A stretch of 64,000 bases of DNA from Thiorhodovibrio frisius (GTDB taxonomy: Bacteria > Pseudomonadota > Gammaproteobacteria > Chromatiales > Chromatiaceae). Under the pieces are notes generated by a model, which made no database searches, was not told the origin of the DNA, and saw only the letters and a program-made list of their open reading frames with translations. The stretch lies in NCBI RefSeq assembly GCF_033954835.1, contig NZ_CP121471.1, positions 310,001 through 374,000 on the forward strand, read 5' to 3'. The translations under genes were made by a program, and so were the position numbers. Below, one piece after another: positions 31,087 through 39,255 of the stretch. Within the stretch, counting starts at the first letter, position 1; each line of letters starts with the position of its first letter.

Positions 31087-31797
31087 TTACTCTTCCTCAA
31101 TAAGGCGACTTCGGATGGTGTCAGCATCCGGGGAACGTTCGAGGTAACGAGCTTCTGATTGAGTAAGGCAATCGAACCCATAACCGAAACGCTCGTGCCA
31201 CCAGGTTTCAAGTGTTTGTCCATGTTTCTCCCTCAGCGCAGTGAGCTGCTCTCGTGTTGGCGACAGAACGGCGGAAAAGGGTTTGCCGGCGAGTACCGTT
31301 GCACCGATGACGACGCCGCCATTCGATTCGATATGCCCCTTTAGGTTTGCAAGCGTTCCACCTTGTCCGACAAAATCATCCACCAGAAAGTAAGAGGCTC
31401 CGGAAATGACTTCGCCATCGAATGCGGCCGGTCTGGCCAGGCGAGCAAATCCATTCGCGCCCGTATGACCGACAATGTTGATCTGCACCAAGCCTTCATC
31501 AACCGGCAGACTGAGACGAGCACTGAGTTCATCCGCCAAGGCTTCCGGAATCGCGTTCACCCCGTCACGCTCAACGGCATGTGCCGAGGCGAGGATAACT
31601 TGACGCCCAGCAACAAGTTCGCGAATCTTCAGCACCGCCGGCTCGGCGATGGTCGCTTTGACCAGCGAAAACGCCGCTTGCACATCCCCGGATTTTGCCG
31701 CTCGATAGTCGGGATGCCGCTTGACCGCGATTTCAGGGCTGTGAATCACCACTGGCGGAAAATCGCGCCATAGGGTTCGGGCCGGTTTAAGCGTCAT
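31087..31797 (-). CDS. Phosphoribosyltransferase-fold protein
   Basis: 236 residues from ATG 31797. The PRPP-binding loop is YFLVDDFVGQGGTLANL, against the type I PRTase consensus VDDxxxTGGT, with upstream segments ILASAHAVERDGVNAIPEAL and INIVGHTGANGFARLARPAA. The usual T before GG is Q, so activity could be altered. A long C-terminal part (WWHERFGYGFDCLTQSEARY) is not part of the standard fold. Its start overlaps the end of the HUH transposase frame by 11 bases, a coupled arrangement. Substrate unknown; base salvage, ComF-like and regulatory roles are all possible. Confidence 0.75.
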   Translation of the reverse strand: MTLKPARTLWRDFPPVVIHSPEIAVKRHPDYRAAKSGDVQAAFSLVKATIAEPAVLKIRELVAGRQVILASAHAVERDGVNAIPEALADELSARLSLPVDEGLVQINIVGHTGANGFARLARPAAFDGEVISGASYFLVDDFVGQGGTLANLKGHIESNGGVVIGATVLAGKPFSAVLSPTREQLTALREKHGQTLETWWHERFGYGFDCLTQSEARYLERSPDADTIRSRLIEEE

Positions 31798-32483
31798 TGT
31801 CGAACAGATCCCGCGTGTCAGTCTCCCGTTGGCGTGGCTTTGGTCCAGGCTTTTGTCGCTTGAGCGCACGACCGAGGCGCTGCTCCAGGGCTTCGACAAA
31901 ATCATCCCCGCCGAGCGGGCGCCCGGTGCGGGCATGGGCGTGCAATGCTTCGACGGTGTCCCCGTCCTCCGGCTCGCCAAGGAAACGGCACCAGTCCGAA
32001 ATCAGCTCCAATAGCGGCCCGACTTGGACAAGCGCATCATCCGCTCCCGCCAAATGCGCGCGCGCACTCGACCACTCCCAATCCTCCGGTCGTTGGCACA
32101 GGCGCGCGCACGGGATTCAGCTCCACATATCGGGCAGCGGCGATCAAATGCCGCTCATCCATGACGAACGAGTGGAACCGTTCCTGCCACAGGTGACCGC
32201 GCCAGCCATGGCGAAAATTGATCATCCGGGTGTAGCGCCGATGGGCTTCACCCAAGGCATCCCGCAAACCAAACTCCGTCGCCGGCACCAGAATCAGATG
32301 CACATGATTGGGCATGAAGCAGTAGGCCAACACCCGCGTTTCGCAGGCACGACAAGAAAGCGATAACAAACGACGATACTCCGCATAGTCGTCATCGCTA
32401 AAAAACGTCTGCTGCCGCCGATTGCCGCGCTGCGTTACATGATGCGGTAACCCCGGAACCACCACTCTCGGGAGTCTTGCCAT
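31787..32483 (-). pseudogene. REP-associated tyrosine transposase (RAYT), frameshifted
   Basis: The 5' frame (32483-32037) gives RLPRVVVPGLPHHVTQRGNR, the HUH motif PNHVHLIL and the catalytic tyrosine helix AARYVELNPVRA. After that the frame breaks: the expected PEDWEWSSARAHLAGADD continues in another frame that runs to 31787 (LISDWCRFLGEP ... RQRETDTRDLFDNDA). The break lies in a CG run at 32101-32111; adding one CG pair (or removing one base) restores NPVRARLCQRPEDWEWSS. All catalytic residues lie before the break, so a shortened product could still be made. RAYTs mobilise REP hairpin repeats. Confidence 0.88.
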
Positions 32484-32566
32484 TGTTCGGTCAATTTCTC
32501 ACCCGTCACGAACGCCTTAATAAGACTGTAACCCCATTTGGCGTTCTTCGTCTAGAATTAAGTATA

Positions 32567-33365
32567 CGGAGAGTAAGCCGGGAACTTGTCCGCGTTTAGG
32601 TCAAGGTTTGTTTTCTCTGTTTCCGCCTGGTTTCCCGGCGGTGCCACAATATTATGACCGTGCGCAGCTTCGTTACCCGGCTCCTCGCAGAACCGGACTT
32701 GGAGTGTTACACCATCCGGCTCCTAGTTCGGGGCATTCACCAAGGGATAGACTCTCGTCCATCAACACAGAAGGCCCTCCTTCCATCAGACCATCCATGC
32801 TTCTCGCTCTTGGCTCCATTGATGTGAATCGCTTCGGCTCTCGTTGTCACGCGCATTGATCCTCTCGGTGTAGGGGCGTGTTATACCGTCGCAATATCCC
32901 AAACTGCCACTCCTTTGCTCGACCCGCATTACCGGGCGTCATCGCTCTTATGAGCGGCTCCGACTTCCAACAACCACCGCCGATGTCCTCGTTGATTAGA
33001 CTTGTTCATCGGTGCCCACCTCCCGCAGACCGGCTGTTGGATCTCCCTGGTTACCACGTGCTCTCAATGTAAGGCTCGATACGGCCTCGGACCCCGGGGA
33101 GTCTCCATGCCACTGACCTTGACGCGACATGGAGTGTTGCCTGCCGGGGGGACAAACCCGTCGGCACTCTCCGACAAATTCTTTTCGGGGCTCTACACCT
33201 TCAGGGGCGGCTTCACCCGCTACCTTTGCACCTCGCCTGTTTTCATGCCTACGCACCGACGCGTCAGTTACCCTTCGCGCCGTAAGGCTTGATACCGGGC
33301 TCGCGGCTCACGATTACCCGGGCGGGACTCTAACCCGCTAGAGCACGCGGCCTTGCCAGGCCGCA
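32567..33365 (-). mobile_element. Group II intron-like tandem unit A (no maturase)
   Basis: First unit of the array, 799 bases. On the minus strand it starts near 33366 with GTGCGGCCTGGCAAGG. A 33-base domain V-like hairpin lies at 32690-32722 (GAGCCGGAT ... GTCCGGTTC, with the AGC triad). The part from 32995 to 33365 is the same as in unit B, while about 32720-32960 differs by scattered changes. No reverse transcriptase or maturase frame is present. Open frames inside are by-products of structured RNA. Confidence 0.6.
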
Positions 33366-34166
33366 CGGAGAGTAAGCCGGGAACTTGTCCGCGTTTAGGT
33401 CAAGGTTTGTTTTCTCTGTTTCCGCCTGGTTTCCCGGCGGTGCCACAATATTATGACCGTGCGCAGCTTCGTTACCCGGCTCCTCGCAGAACCGGACTTG
33501 GAGTGTTACACCATCCGGCTCCCAGTTCAGGTCATTCACCAAGGAATGGGCTGTCTCAACCCATCAACACAGAAAGCCCTCCTTCCATCAGACCACCCAT
33601 GTTTCTCGCGCTTGGCTCCATTGGTGTGAATCGCATCGGCTCTCGTTTTCACGCGCAGAGTCCTCTCGGTGTAGGGGCGTGTTAGACCAATGCAATCTCC
33701 CAAACCGCCACTCCTTTGCTCGACCCGCATTACCGGGCGTCATCGCTCATACGAGTGGCTCCGACTTCCAGCAACCACCGCCGATGTCCTCGTTGATTAG
33801 ACTTGTTCATCGGTGCCCACCTCCCGCAGACCGGCTGTTGGATCTCCCTGGTTACCACGTGCTCTCAATGTAAGGCTCGATACGGCCTCGGACCCCGGGG
33901 AGTCTCCATGCCACTGACCTTGACGCGACATGGAGTGTTGCCTGCCGGGGGGACAAACCCGTCGGCACTCTCCGACAAATTCTTTTCGGGGCTCTACACC
34001 TTCAGGGGCGGCTTCACCCGCTACCTTTGCACCTCGCCTGTTTTCATGCCTACGCACCGACGCGTCAGTTACCCTTCGCGCCGTAAGGCTTGATACCGGG
34101 CTCGCGGCTCACGATTACCCGGGCGGGACTCTAACCCGCTAGAGCACGCGGCCTTGCCAGGCCGCA
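33366..34166 (-). mobile_element. Group II intron-like tandem unit B (no maturase)
   Basis: 801 bases. Minus-strand order: 5' GTGCGGCC and the hairpin TAGCGGGTTAGAGTCCCGC, a domain I-like middle, then the domain V-like hairpin at 33489-33521, then about 120 bases that may hold domain VI and 3' flank before the next unit. It appears identical to unit C wherever C is present. ORF-less tandem introns are unusual; they would need a maturase supplied in trans. Confidence 0.6.
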
Positions 34167-34711
34167 CGGAGAGTAAGCCGGGAACTTGTCCGCGTTTAGG
34201 TCAAGGTTTGTTTTCTCTGTTTCCGCCTGGTTTCCCGGCGGTGCCACAATATTATGACCGTGCGCAGCTTCGTTACCCGGCTCCTCGCAGAACCGGACTT
34301 GGAGTGTTACACCATCCGGCTCCCAGTTCAGGTCATTCACCAAGGAATGGGCTGTCTCAACCCATCAACACAGAAAGCCCTCCTTCCATCAGACCACCCA
34401 TGTTTCTCGCGCTTGGCTCCATTGGTGTGAATCGCATCGGCTCTCGTTTTCACGCGCAGAGTCCTCTCGGTGTAGGGGCGTGTTAGACCAATGCAATCTC
34501 CCAAACCGCCACTCCTTTGCTCGACCCGCATTACCGGGCGTCATCGCTCATACGAGTGGCTCCGACTTCCAGCAACCACCGCCGATGTCCTCGTTGATTA
34601 GACTTGTTCATCGGTGCCCACCTCCCGCAGACCGGCTGTTGGATCTCCCTGGTTACCACGTGCTCTCAATGTAAGGCTCGATACGGCCTCGGACCCCGGG
34701 GAGTCTCCATG
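34167..34711 (-). mobile_element. Group II intron-like tandem unit C, cut by the transposon
   Basis: 545 bases, identical to the corresponding part of unit B (domain V-like hairpin at 34290-34322). It stops at CCATG (34707-34711), where the DDE transposon begins. The missing 5' part of the unit is not found on the other side of the transposon, so a deletion or rearrangement followed insertion. Confidence 0.6.
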
Positions 34712-34875
34712 TGTTAGCTCTCAATTTAGTCCACCGGCAATTTTCCAAACTGTATCGAGACGAAAAGACAGACATTTGCCGCTTTGATCCACCCGGTGAA
34801 AAAAAGGGAGCAGATGGAAGAGCCCGAGACGCTCACCAGGGCACGGACGGACCCTGATCGACGAAGAGCGGACAA

Positions 34876-34910
34876 CAAAAAAGGCCGGGGTGCGACGCAC
34901 GCCCGGCCCG
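34876..34910 (-). terminator. Rho-independent terminator of the transposon operon
   Basis: On the minus strand: GGCCGGGCGTGC-GTC-GCACCCCGGCC (34882-34907) followed directly by six T (34881-34876). A long GC stem with a U tract, 46 bases beyond the small protein's stop. Confidence 0.88.
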
Positions 34911-34955
34911 GGTTGATGGAGCGGTGGGCCGTATCACCCGCCGCCGGTTGAGGGT

Positions 34956-35165
34956 TCAGAACGGCATCGGATCATCAAAGCCGAACAGATCCAACTGCTC
35001 GCCCGGTTCCTCCCCAACAAACCACGTCTGTAACTGATGGTGGTAACGCGCCTCGACGAGGTGGGTCAGCTCGCACAGCAAGGTATAGACCGCTGCCGCC
35101 TGCTCCCCAGTCCAATGGCTTGGCAAGGTCACGGACAAGGATTCCGATTCGTGCCGCGCACTCAT
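34956..35165 (-). CDS. Small accessory protein of the transposon
   Basis: 69 residues, last gene of the element; its ATG overlaps the ATPase stop (ATGAG). One predicted helical region (PSHWTGEQAAAVYTLLCELT) and an acidic tail, LDLFGFDDPMPF. It resembles the orphan at 30130. Small third proteins in such elements can assist transposition or regulation; the role here is unknown. Confidence 0.75.
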   Translation of the reverse strand: MSARHESESLSVTLPSHWTGEQAAAVYTLLCELTHLVEARYHHQLQTWFVGEEPGEQLDLFGFDDPMPF

Positions 35166-35962
35166 GGCCCCACCTCCTCACGTGCCAGCTGCACGTGATC
35201 AATGCTCACCGTGCGCGCCTTCTCGCTCGCCGCGCTGATCAACGCATAATGCGCCAGCCGATTGAGCTTGCGTGGCATCCCCTGAGTCGCCTGAAACAAA
35301 GCCTCCACCGCCGCCGGCTCGAACACCTCAAGCTCACATCCCGCCAAGCGCAGGCGATGGGTCAAATACCCAGGCACCTCCTCGCGCGTCAGGCCGCTCA
35401 AGTGATGACGCACCACAACGCGCTGCGCCAACGACTCATGCACCGCCATCGCCAAGCGCCGGCGCAACTCCGTCAGTCCCACCAGCAGTAGACACAAGCG
35501 ATTCTCCGCATCCATGCGGTAATTGGTCAGCAAGCGCAAATCCTCCAAGACATCATTGCGCAAGTGATGCGCCTCATCGACGATCAGCACCGGGCACTGC
35601 CTCGCCTCCAGGGTCAAACGCGAAATCTCCGTGCGAATCACCCGAAAGGCCGCCGCGCGATTGCGCTCCGTCGGCAGTCCCAACTCCCAGGCCACCGACT
35701 TGTACATATCCATCACATTACCCGTCGAGAGCGGCACATAGAACACCCGATACAAGCCCGGATGCAGCTCCGCCGCCACCTTGCGGCACACCGTGGTTTT
35801 CCCCGATCCCGCCTCGCCGGTGACCAGGCCAATGCCGCGCAACTCGAGCAAGTGCTTCAACCGCGCCTCGGCCTCGGCCAGGGAACTGGAGGCAAAGAGC
35901 GCATCCGGCTCCGGCGTGACATCAAAGGGAAAAGCCGTGAGTGCGAAATGCTTCTGATACAT
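35162..35962 (-). CDS. ExeA/TniB-like AAA+ ATPase of the transposon
   Basis: 266 residues. Walker A is GEAGSGKTTVCRKVA (near residue 48), Walker B PVLIVDEAHHLRN, and sensor/arginine regions lie in TNYRMDAENRLCLLLVGLTE and GMPRKLNRLAHYAL. It begins with the ExeA-like MYQKHFALTAFPFDVTPEP. ATPases of this group act as DNA-bound target selectors for DDE transposases (TniB, TnsC, MuB). The start ATG abuts the transposase stop. Confidence 0.92.
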   Translation of the reverse strand: MYQKHFALTAFPFDVTPEPDALFASSSLAEAEARLKHLLELRGIGLVTGEAGSGKTTVCRKVAAELHPGLYRVFYVPLSTGNVMDMYKSVAWELGLPTERNRAAAFRVIRTEISRLTLEARQCPVLIVDEAHHLRNDVLEDLRLLTNYRMDAENRLCLLLVGLTELRRRLAMAVHESLAQRVVVRHHLSGLTREEVPGYLTHRLRLAGCELEVFEPAAVEALFQATQGMPRKLNRLAHYALISAASEKARTVSIDHVQLAREEVGP

Positions 35963-37329
35963 CAGCGCACCTCCCCGTCATCGGGTAGCTCACGCAGGCG
36001 CAGCGCCGAGGGCGCTGGCTCCGCCGCCGGGGTGTCGCTGTGCAGGGTCGAGGACGGACGCTCACGACGGACAAAACAATTGGCATAGGTCTGCACCGGA
36101 CGCGCCACTTCGATGCGTTTGCCGTGATGGCACACCTGCACCCCACGCTCCGGCGGCGCCTCGGGATCGAAGCGCAAGGTCACCGTCTCTCCCACCAAGA
36201 GCGCATCGACCTCATAGACCACCCCGTTGAGACTCACGGTACGATCCTTCTGCACCTTGCGCTGGGCCTCGAACAAAAACACATCGGCCAGATCCAAGGA
36301 CGGCTCGGGATAACGCAGCGCCTCGGCGCTTTGCGCCCACCGCTCCAGCGGTGTGAGCCCCTCCAGGGCGCGATGGGGACTGAGGTGATACTCCCCCTCG
36401 ACCCAGGTCGCCAGCCGGCGATTGAGCGCCTCCAGGCTGGCGGTATCCTCCGAGGTCAGCCGGGTGAGCAACTGCGCCCGTACCGTCTTGAACCAACGCT
36501 CGATCTTGCCCTTGCCCTGAGGGCGATAGGGACGGGCGTGAATCAAGGCGATCCCCAGCTTGGCGCACACCAGCGCCAACTGCTGGGAGCGGTAATTGGC
36601 GCCATTGTCGACATACAGCCGAGCCGGCAGCCCGCGCTTGGCCACCGCCGTTTTCAGCACCGGCAAGAACGCCCGCGTATTCTCCGAAAGCGCGAAGGCC
36701 GCATGCGGGATCACCCGGGTGGCGTCATCGATGAAGGCGATCAAATAGGTCTTGCGCTTCACTCGCCCGCCCACCACCACGCTGGGGCCGTGCATCACAT
36801 CGCTCATCCACAGCTCCCCGGCCTGGGCAAAGGCGAAACGGCGCCGGTCCTGATCGACCGGCGTCTCCTTGGGTGGCTCCATCAACCCATGGCGGGCGAG
36901 CAGCCGATGCACGGTCGAGGGCGGCAGGGGCAGTGCCTCGGGCACCTCGGGGCGCTCACGGGCTGCGCGGATGACCAGCTGGACGGAGAGTTTCGGGTTG
37001 GCCTCCTTGATCGCCAGCAGCGTCTCCACCACCTCGGCTGGCAAGCGCCGGGATTGGCCGCGATCAGCGCGTGGCTTGGGTAACAGGGCATCAAAGCCAC
37101 CGCGGCGATAGGCCTTGAGCCAATCACGGATGGTCTCGGCCGCCACCCGGGTGCGTTGGCTGCCGGGGATGACATAGTCACGCGCGGCTTTCTGCTCAAT
37201 CAGCGCATACAGCCCCTTGTGGCCCTCGGGAAAATGCACGAGCTCGCCAATCACCTGGTGGCGAAACAAGGCGATCTGCTGGCGCCGTTCGGCGTCGGAA
37301 TCACAATCAGTCATGGGTCGGTTCCTCAC
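35962..37329 (-). CDS. DDE (rve-type) transposase of the transposon
   Basis: 455 residues, with alternative start ATG 37314. N-terminal helix-turn-helix segments (AAETIRDWLKAYRRGGFDAL; PPSTVHRLLARHGL) precede the integrase core: Asp in ELWMSDVMHGP (about 176), Asp in LYVDNGANYRS (about 240) and Glu in QGKGKIERWFK (about 276), a DD-35-E spacing. A C-terminal Mu-type domain follows (YEVDALLVGETVTLRFDPEA). It is intact and has no frameshift. Confidence 0.93.
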   Translation of the reverse strand: MRNRPMTDCDSDAERRQQIALFRHQVIGELVHFPEGHKGLYALIEQKAARDYVIPGSQRTRVAAETIRDWLKAYRRGGFDALLPKPRADRGQSRRLPAEVVETLLAIKEANPKLSVQLVIRAARERPEVPEALPLPPSTVHRLLARHGLMEPPKETPVDQDRRRFAFAQAGELWMSDVMHGPSVVVGGRVKRKTYLIAFIDDATRVIPHAAFALSENTRAFLPVLKTAVAKRGLPARLYVDNGANYRSQQLALVCAKLGIALIHARPYRPQGKGKIERWFKTVRAQLLTRLTSEDTASLEALNRRLATWVEGEYHLSPHRALEGLTPLERWAQSAEALRYPEPSLDLADVFLFEAQRKVQKDRTVSLNGVVYEVDALLVGETVTLRFDPEAPPERGVQVCHHGKRIEVARPVQTYANCFVRRERPSSTLHSDTPAAEPAPSALRLRELPDDGEVR

Positions 37330-37359
37330 AGCGCAGGCCCAGTGCCTGCCCTTGCGACC

Positions 37360-37989
37360 CTAACGATTCTTCCCCGGGGGGTCCGCCCCCGTCGGGTGTT
37401 GGCGGGCGGCGCGCCGCCCGCCAACCACCCGATGCCGGGGACGGAATCCGAGCGGGGCGGGAAGTTGTTGCAACCAAGGCTCGGCGATCCCGCGCAGCAC
37501 CACCAGCACACCACAGCCGTCAAGGAGCCCGAGCGTGAGGGCAAAGGCGCTCAGGGTGGCGGCACAGTCAGCGAAACGCTCCGGGAGCAGACCTTTGAGC
37601 AGATGCAGGGCCAGGCGCACGGCACCGACTCGGCGTCCCACCCAGCGCTGCACGCCCGGGAGCTCAATGTCCGGGCGCAACTGTTCGCAGGCGACGGCTT
37701 GGCTGGGGGCGTTCTCCACCGCCTTGACCACGTCCTCGACCTCGCTGAGCTGACCGGTGAGCTGCGCGGCATAGCAGTCCGGCAGCAGGCTGAAGGTGCG
37801 ATGGCCCTCCGGGCAGTAGTAGCGGCAAATCAGCGTTCCCGGCGGGGAGATACGTGCGTAGGTGCCATGACGGGCGAAGTGGCAGCCACCCTGGGGATGC
37901 AAGGGACAGCGCTTGAGCGTTGTCTGCTCCCAGCCTTTGGCGCTAACGTACTCCTCGCCGGTGCCTCGGTATGCAAAGCGCAGTTGCAC
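37360..37989 (-). CDS. Zinc-finger protein, first gene of the transposon
   Basis: 209 residues from GTG 37989; an ATG at 38151 would add 54 residues of doubtful composition. A cysteine/histidine cluster, RCPLHPQGGCHFARHGTY followed by CRYYCPEGHRTFSLLPDC, resembles zinc ribbons at the N-terminus of transposases. The rest is helical (KAVENAPSQAVACEQL; AVRLALHLLKGLLPERFADC). Its 31-base distance to the transposase suggests one operon. It may recognise transposon ends or targets. Confidence 0.7.
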   Translation of the reverse strand: MQLRFAYRGTGEEYVSAKGWEQTTLKRCPLHPQGGCHFARHGTYARISPPGTLICRYYCPEGHRTFSLLPDCYAAQLTGQLSEVEDVVKAVENAPSQAVACEQLRPDIELPGVQRWVGRRVGAVRLALHLLKGLLPERFADCAATLSAFALTLGLLDGCGVLVVLRGIAEPWLQQLPAPLGFRPRHRVVGGRRAARQHPTGADPPGKNR

Positions 37990-38212
37990 CGGCCTCCGGC
38001 CCGTCCAGCGGTGAACTGGACGGGCCACTTCTGTTGCAGTGATCCCTCTGCTCAGTGTGGCGCATCCGCGCGCACTTGCCCGGGCGGGGAAGGCTGTGAG
38101 AAAGCGCGTGGCCCAGGCGCGCCGCTTTGCTCCACCGGTTCGCCGTTTCACCGGTGGTGCAGTGGGGGGAATTTCCGGCGGTGGTTCGTGGATAGAGGAG
38201 AGAAACTACACC

Positions 38213-38463
38213 TGGGACGGCGCCATCGCAAAGGCTGTCGATGTAATGACAAGGCTCTATGCCGCAGCTTCGCCTCGGCTGAAGAACACGGAAAATTAGC
38301 GAACATCTCCGCTCTCGGCAAACAAGCGCGCAGGCTGGAGGAACTGACAGAGGAATTTTCTGACCCAAAGAGAACCGCTCCCAAGATCGCAGAAATCCTC
38401 GCCACCCTAGAATCACTCGGCCTGCTGCAACTTGAGGGCGGGCGCTACCGGCTCGCGCGCTAA
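38213..38463 (+). pseudogene. C-terminal tail of an unknown gene, cut at the transposon end
   Basis: The last roughly 55 residues are protein-like (HGKLANISALGKQARRLEEL, APKIAEILATLESLGLLQLE, GGRYRLAR then stop) and resemble a helical C-terminal DNA-binding or winged-helix tail. Upstream the frame enters the transposon. No start and no named family. Confidence 0.45.
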
Positions 38464-38667
38464 AGGGCGATTACGACCTTTGCTTTCCGATCATCGATCT
38501 TTATCAGAATGACCTTGACCATCGTCTTCCACAATTACATGCAGCGGCTTGACAGGTAGGTTTGCATGGATCAACAACCCATTCGTCGCGTGATTGGGCG
38601 TCGGCAGGAACGTCCGGTCGGCAAGCTAGGCGCGCCAACACCGGCTGCACAGAGGTGGTCTGAGACC

Positions 38668-38805
38668 ATGGCCGTGCGGGAAACGCGGGTTCCCAAGGGT
38701 ATTTTCCGCTATGCCACAATGGAAGAGGCAAATGCGGACTGGGAGCGATGGCATGCTGAGCTGGTGGCGGAAATGGCTAGGAAAAGACGCGGGCCGGGCG
38801 AGTGA
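38668..38805 (+). CDS. Small partner of the truncated nucleotidyltransferase
   Basis: 45 residues from ATG 38668: RVPKGIFRYATMEEANADWE and RWHAELVAEMARKRRG. Small proteins with this EEANxDWxRW pattern are found directly upstream of MNT-type nucleotidyltransferase genes. The next gene overlaps it. The frame extends upstream to 38566, without family signal. Confidence 0.6.
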   Translation: MAVRETRVPKGIFRYATMEEANADWERWHAELVAEMARKRRGPGE

Positions 38806-39166
38806 GAGCAGTCCTGATGCTGGCGGTGACAATGATCTTGAATATACACGCCCCGCGACATGGCAGGATGTCATCACGACGGTGCGGCTGCTCAACCGCG
38901 CTGGAGTTCGCTACATCCTAGTCGGCGGCTATGCCTTGGCTGCCCACGGCTACGTGCGTATGACGACGGATATCGATATCGCGGTCGCGCCTGATCCGGG
39001 CAATTCCGCTCGCTGGGTTGCGGCACTTGCCGAATTACCGGATGGTGTGTGTGCTGCCATGGCTGGCGAAGCGGATCCGTTCGATGGCGACCATCTGCAC
39101 GCCATTCGCTTGAACGATTCGTTTACGATGGATCTTCTGCCAGGAGTTCGCCGACTTGGGGGGTGA
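38753..39166 (+). pseudogene. Nucleotidyltransferase-fold protein, C-terminally truncated
   Basis: The N-terminal half of a DUF6036/MNT-like nucleotidyltransferase: VRLLNRAGVRYILVGGYALA and HGYVRMTTDIDIAVAP (the GG...D-I-D core), then HLHAIRLNDSFTMDLLPGV. The sequence then turns into G-rich direct repeats (39153-39200) and stops after about 137 residues, where the family normally continues. It is truncated by a rearrangement next to rsmD. Confidence 0.65.
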
Positions 39167-39255
39167 CTTGGGGGGGGTGACTTGAGGGCGAACTTGGGGG
39201 CGGCGGTCACCGTATCCTGGATCATCCTCAGGATAAAGGCGACGAAGGGCGCGCA

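Larger units (their letters stand above)
34712..38210 (-). mobile_element. Four-gene DDE transposon (zinc protein, transposase, ATPase, small protein)
   Basis: The left boundary is firm, because the intron unit stops at 34711. The right boundary is tentative: read inwards, the left end is TGTTAGCTCTC and the sequence ending at 38210 reads TGTAGTTTCTC. Inside both, an imperfect inverted match of about 23 bases (CCGGnAATTnnCCnnACTG) lies at 34735-34757 and 38155-38177. No target duplication was found (CCATG against CCTGG). Genes run 37989 to 34956 with 1-4 base overlaps between the last three. A DDE transposase plus an AAA+ partner recalls the Tn5053/Tn7/Mu logic of target selection by an ATPase. 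Confidence 0.6.

Noticed and set aside
33300-33365. tRNA-like T-arm (GCGGG-TTAGAGT-CCCGC) in the intron units
   Set aside because: No acceptor stem, D-arm or anticodon arm fits around it; it belongs to the 5' part of the intron-like RNA.
32996-34093. Repeated open frames of 64-110 residues in the 801-base units
   Set aside because: They occur on both strands, match structured intron RNA segments and contain no protein family motif.
32567-34711. CRISPR array
   Set aside because: The repeat unit is 801 bases with no short repeat-spacer pattern.
37943-38416. 157-residue minus-strand frame across the transposon right end
   Set aside because: Unlikely composition, overlaps the zinc protein and the gene tail in other frames, no family signal.
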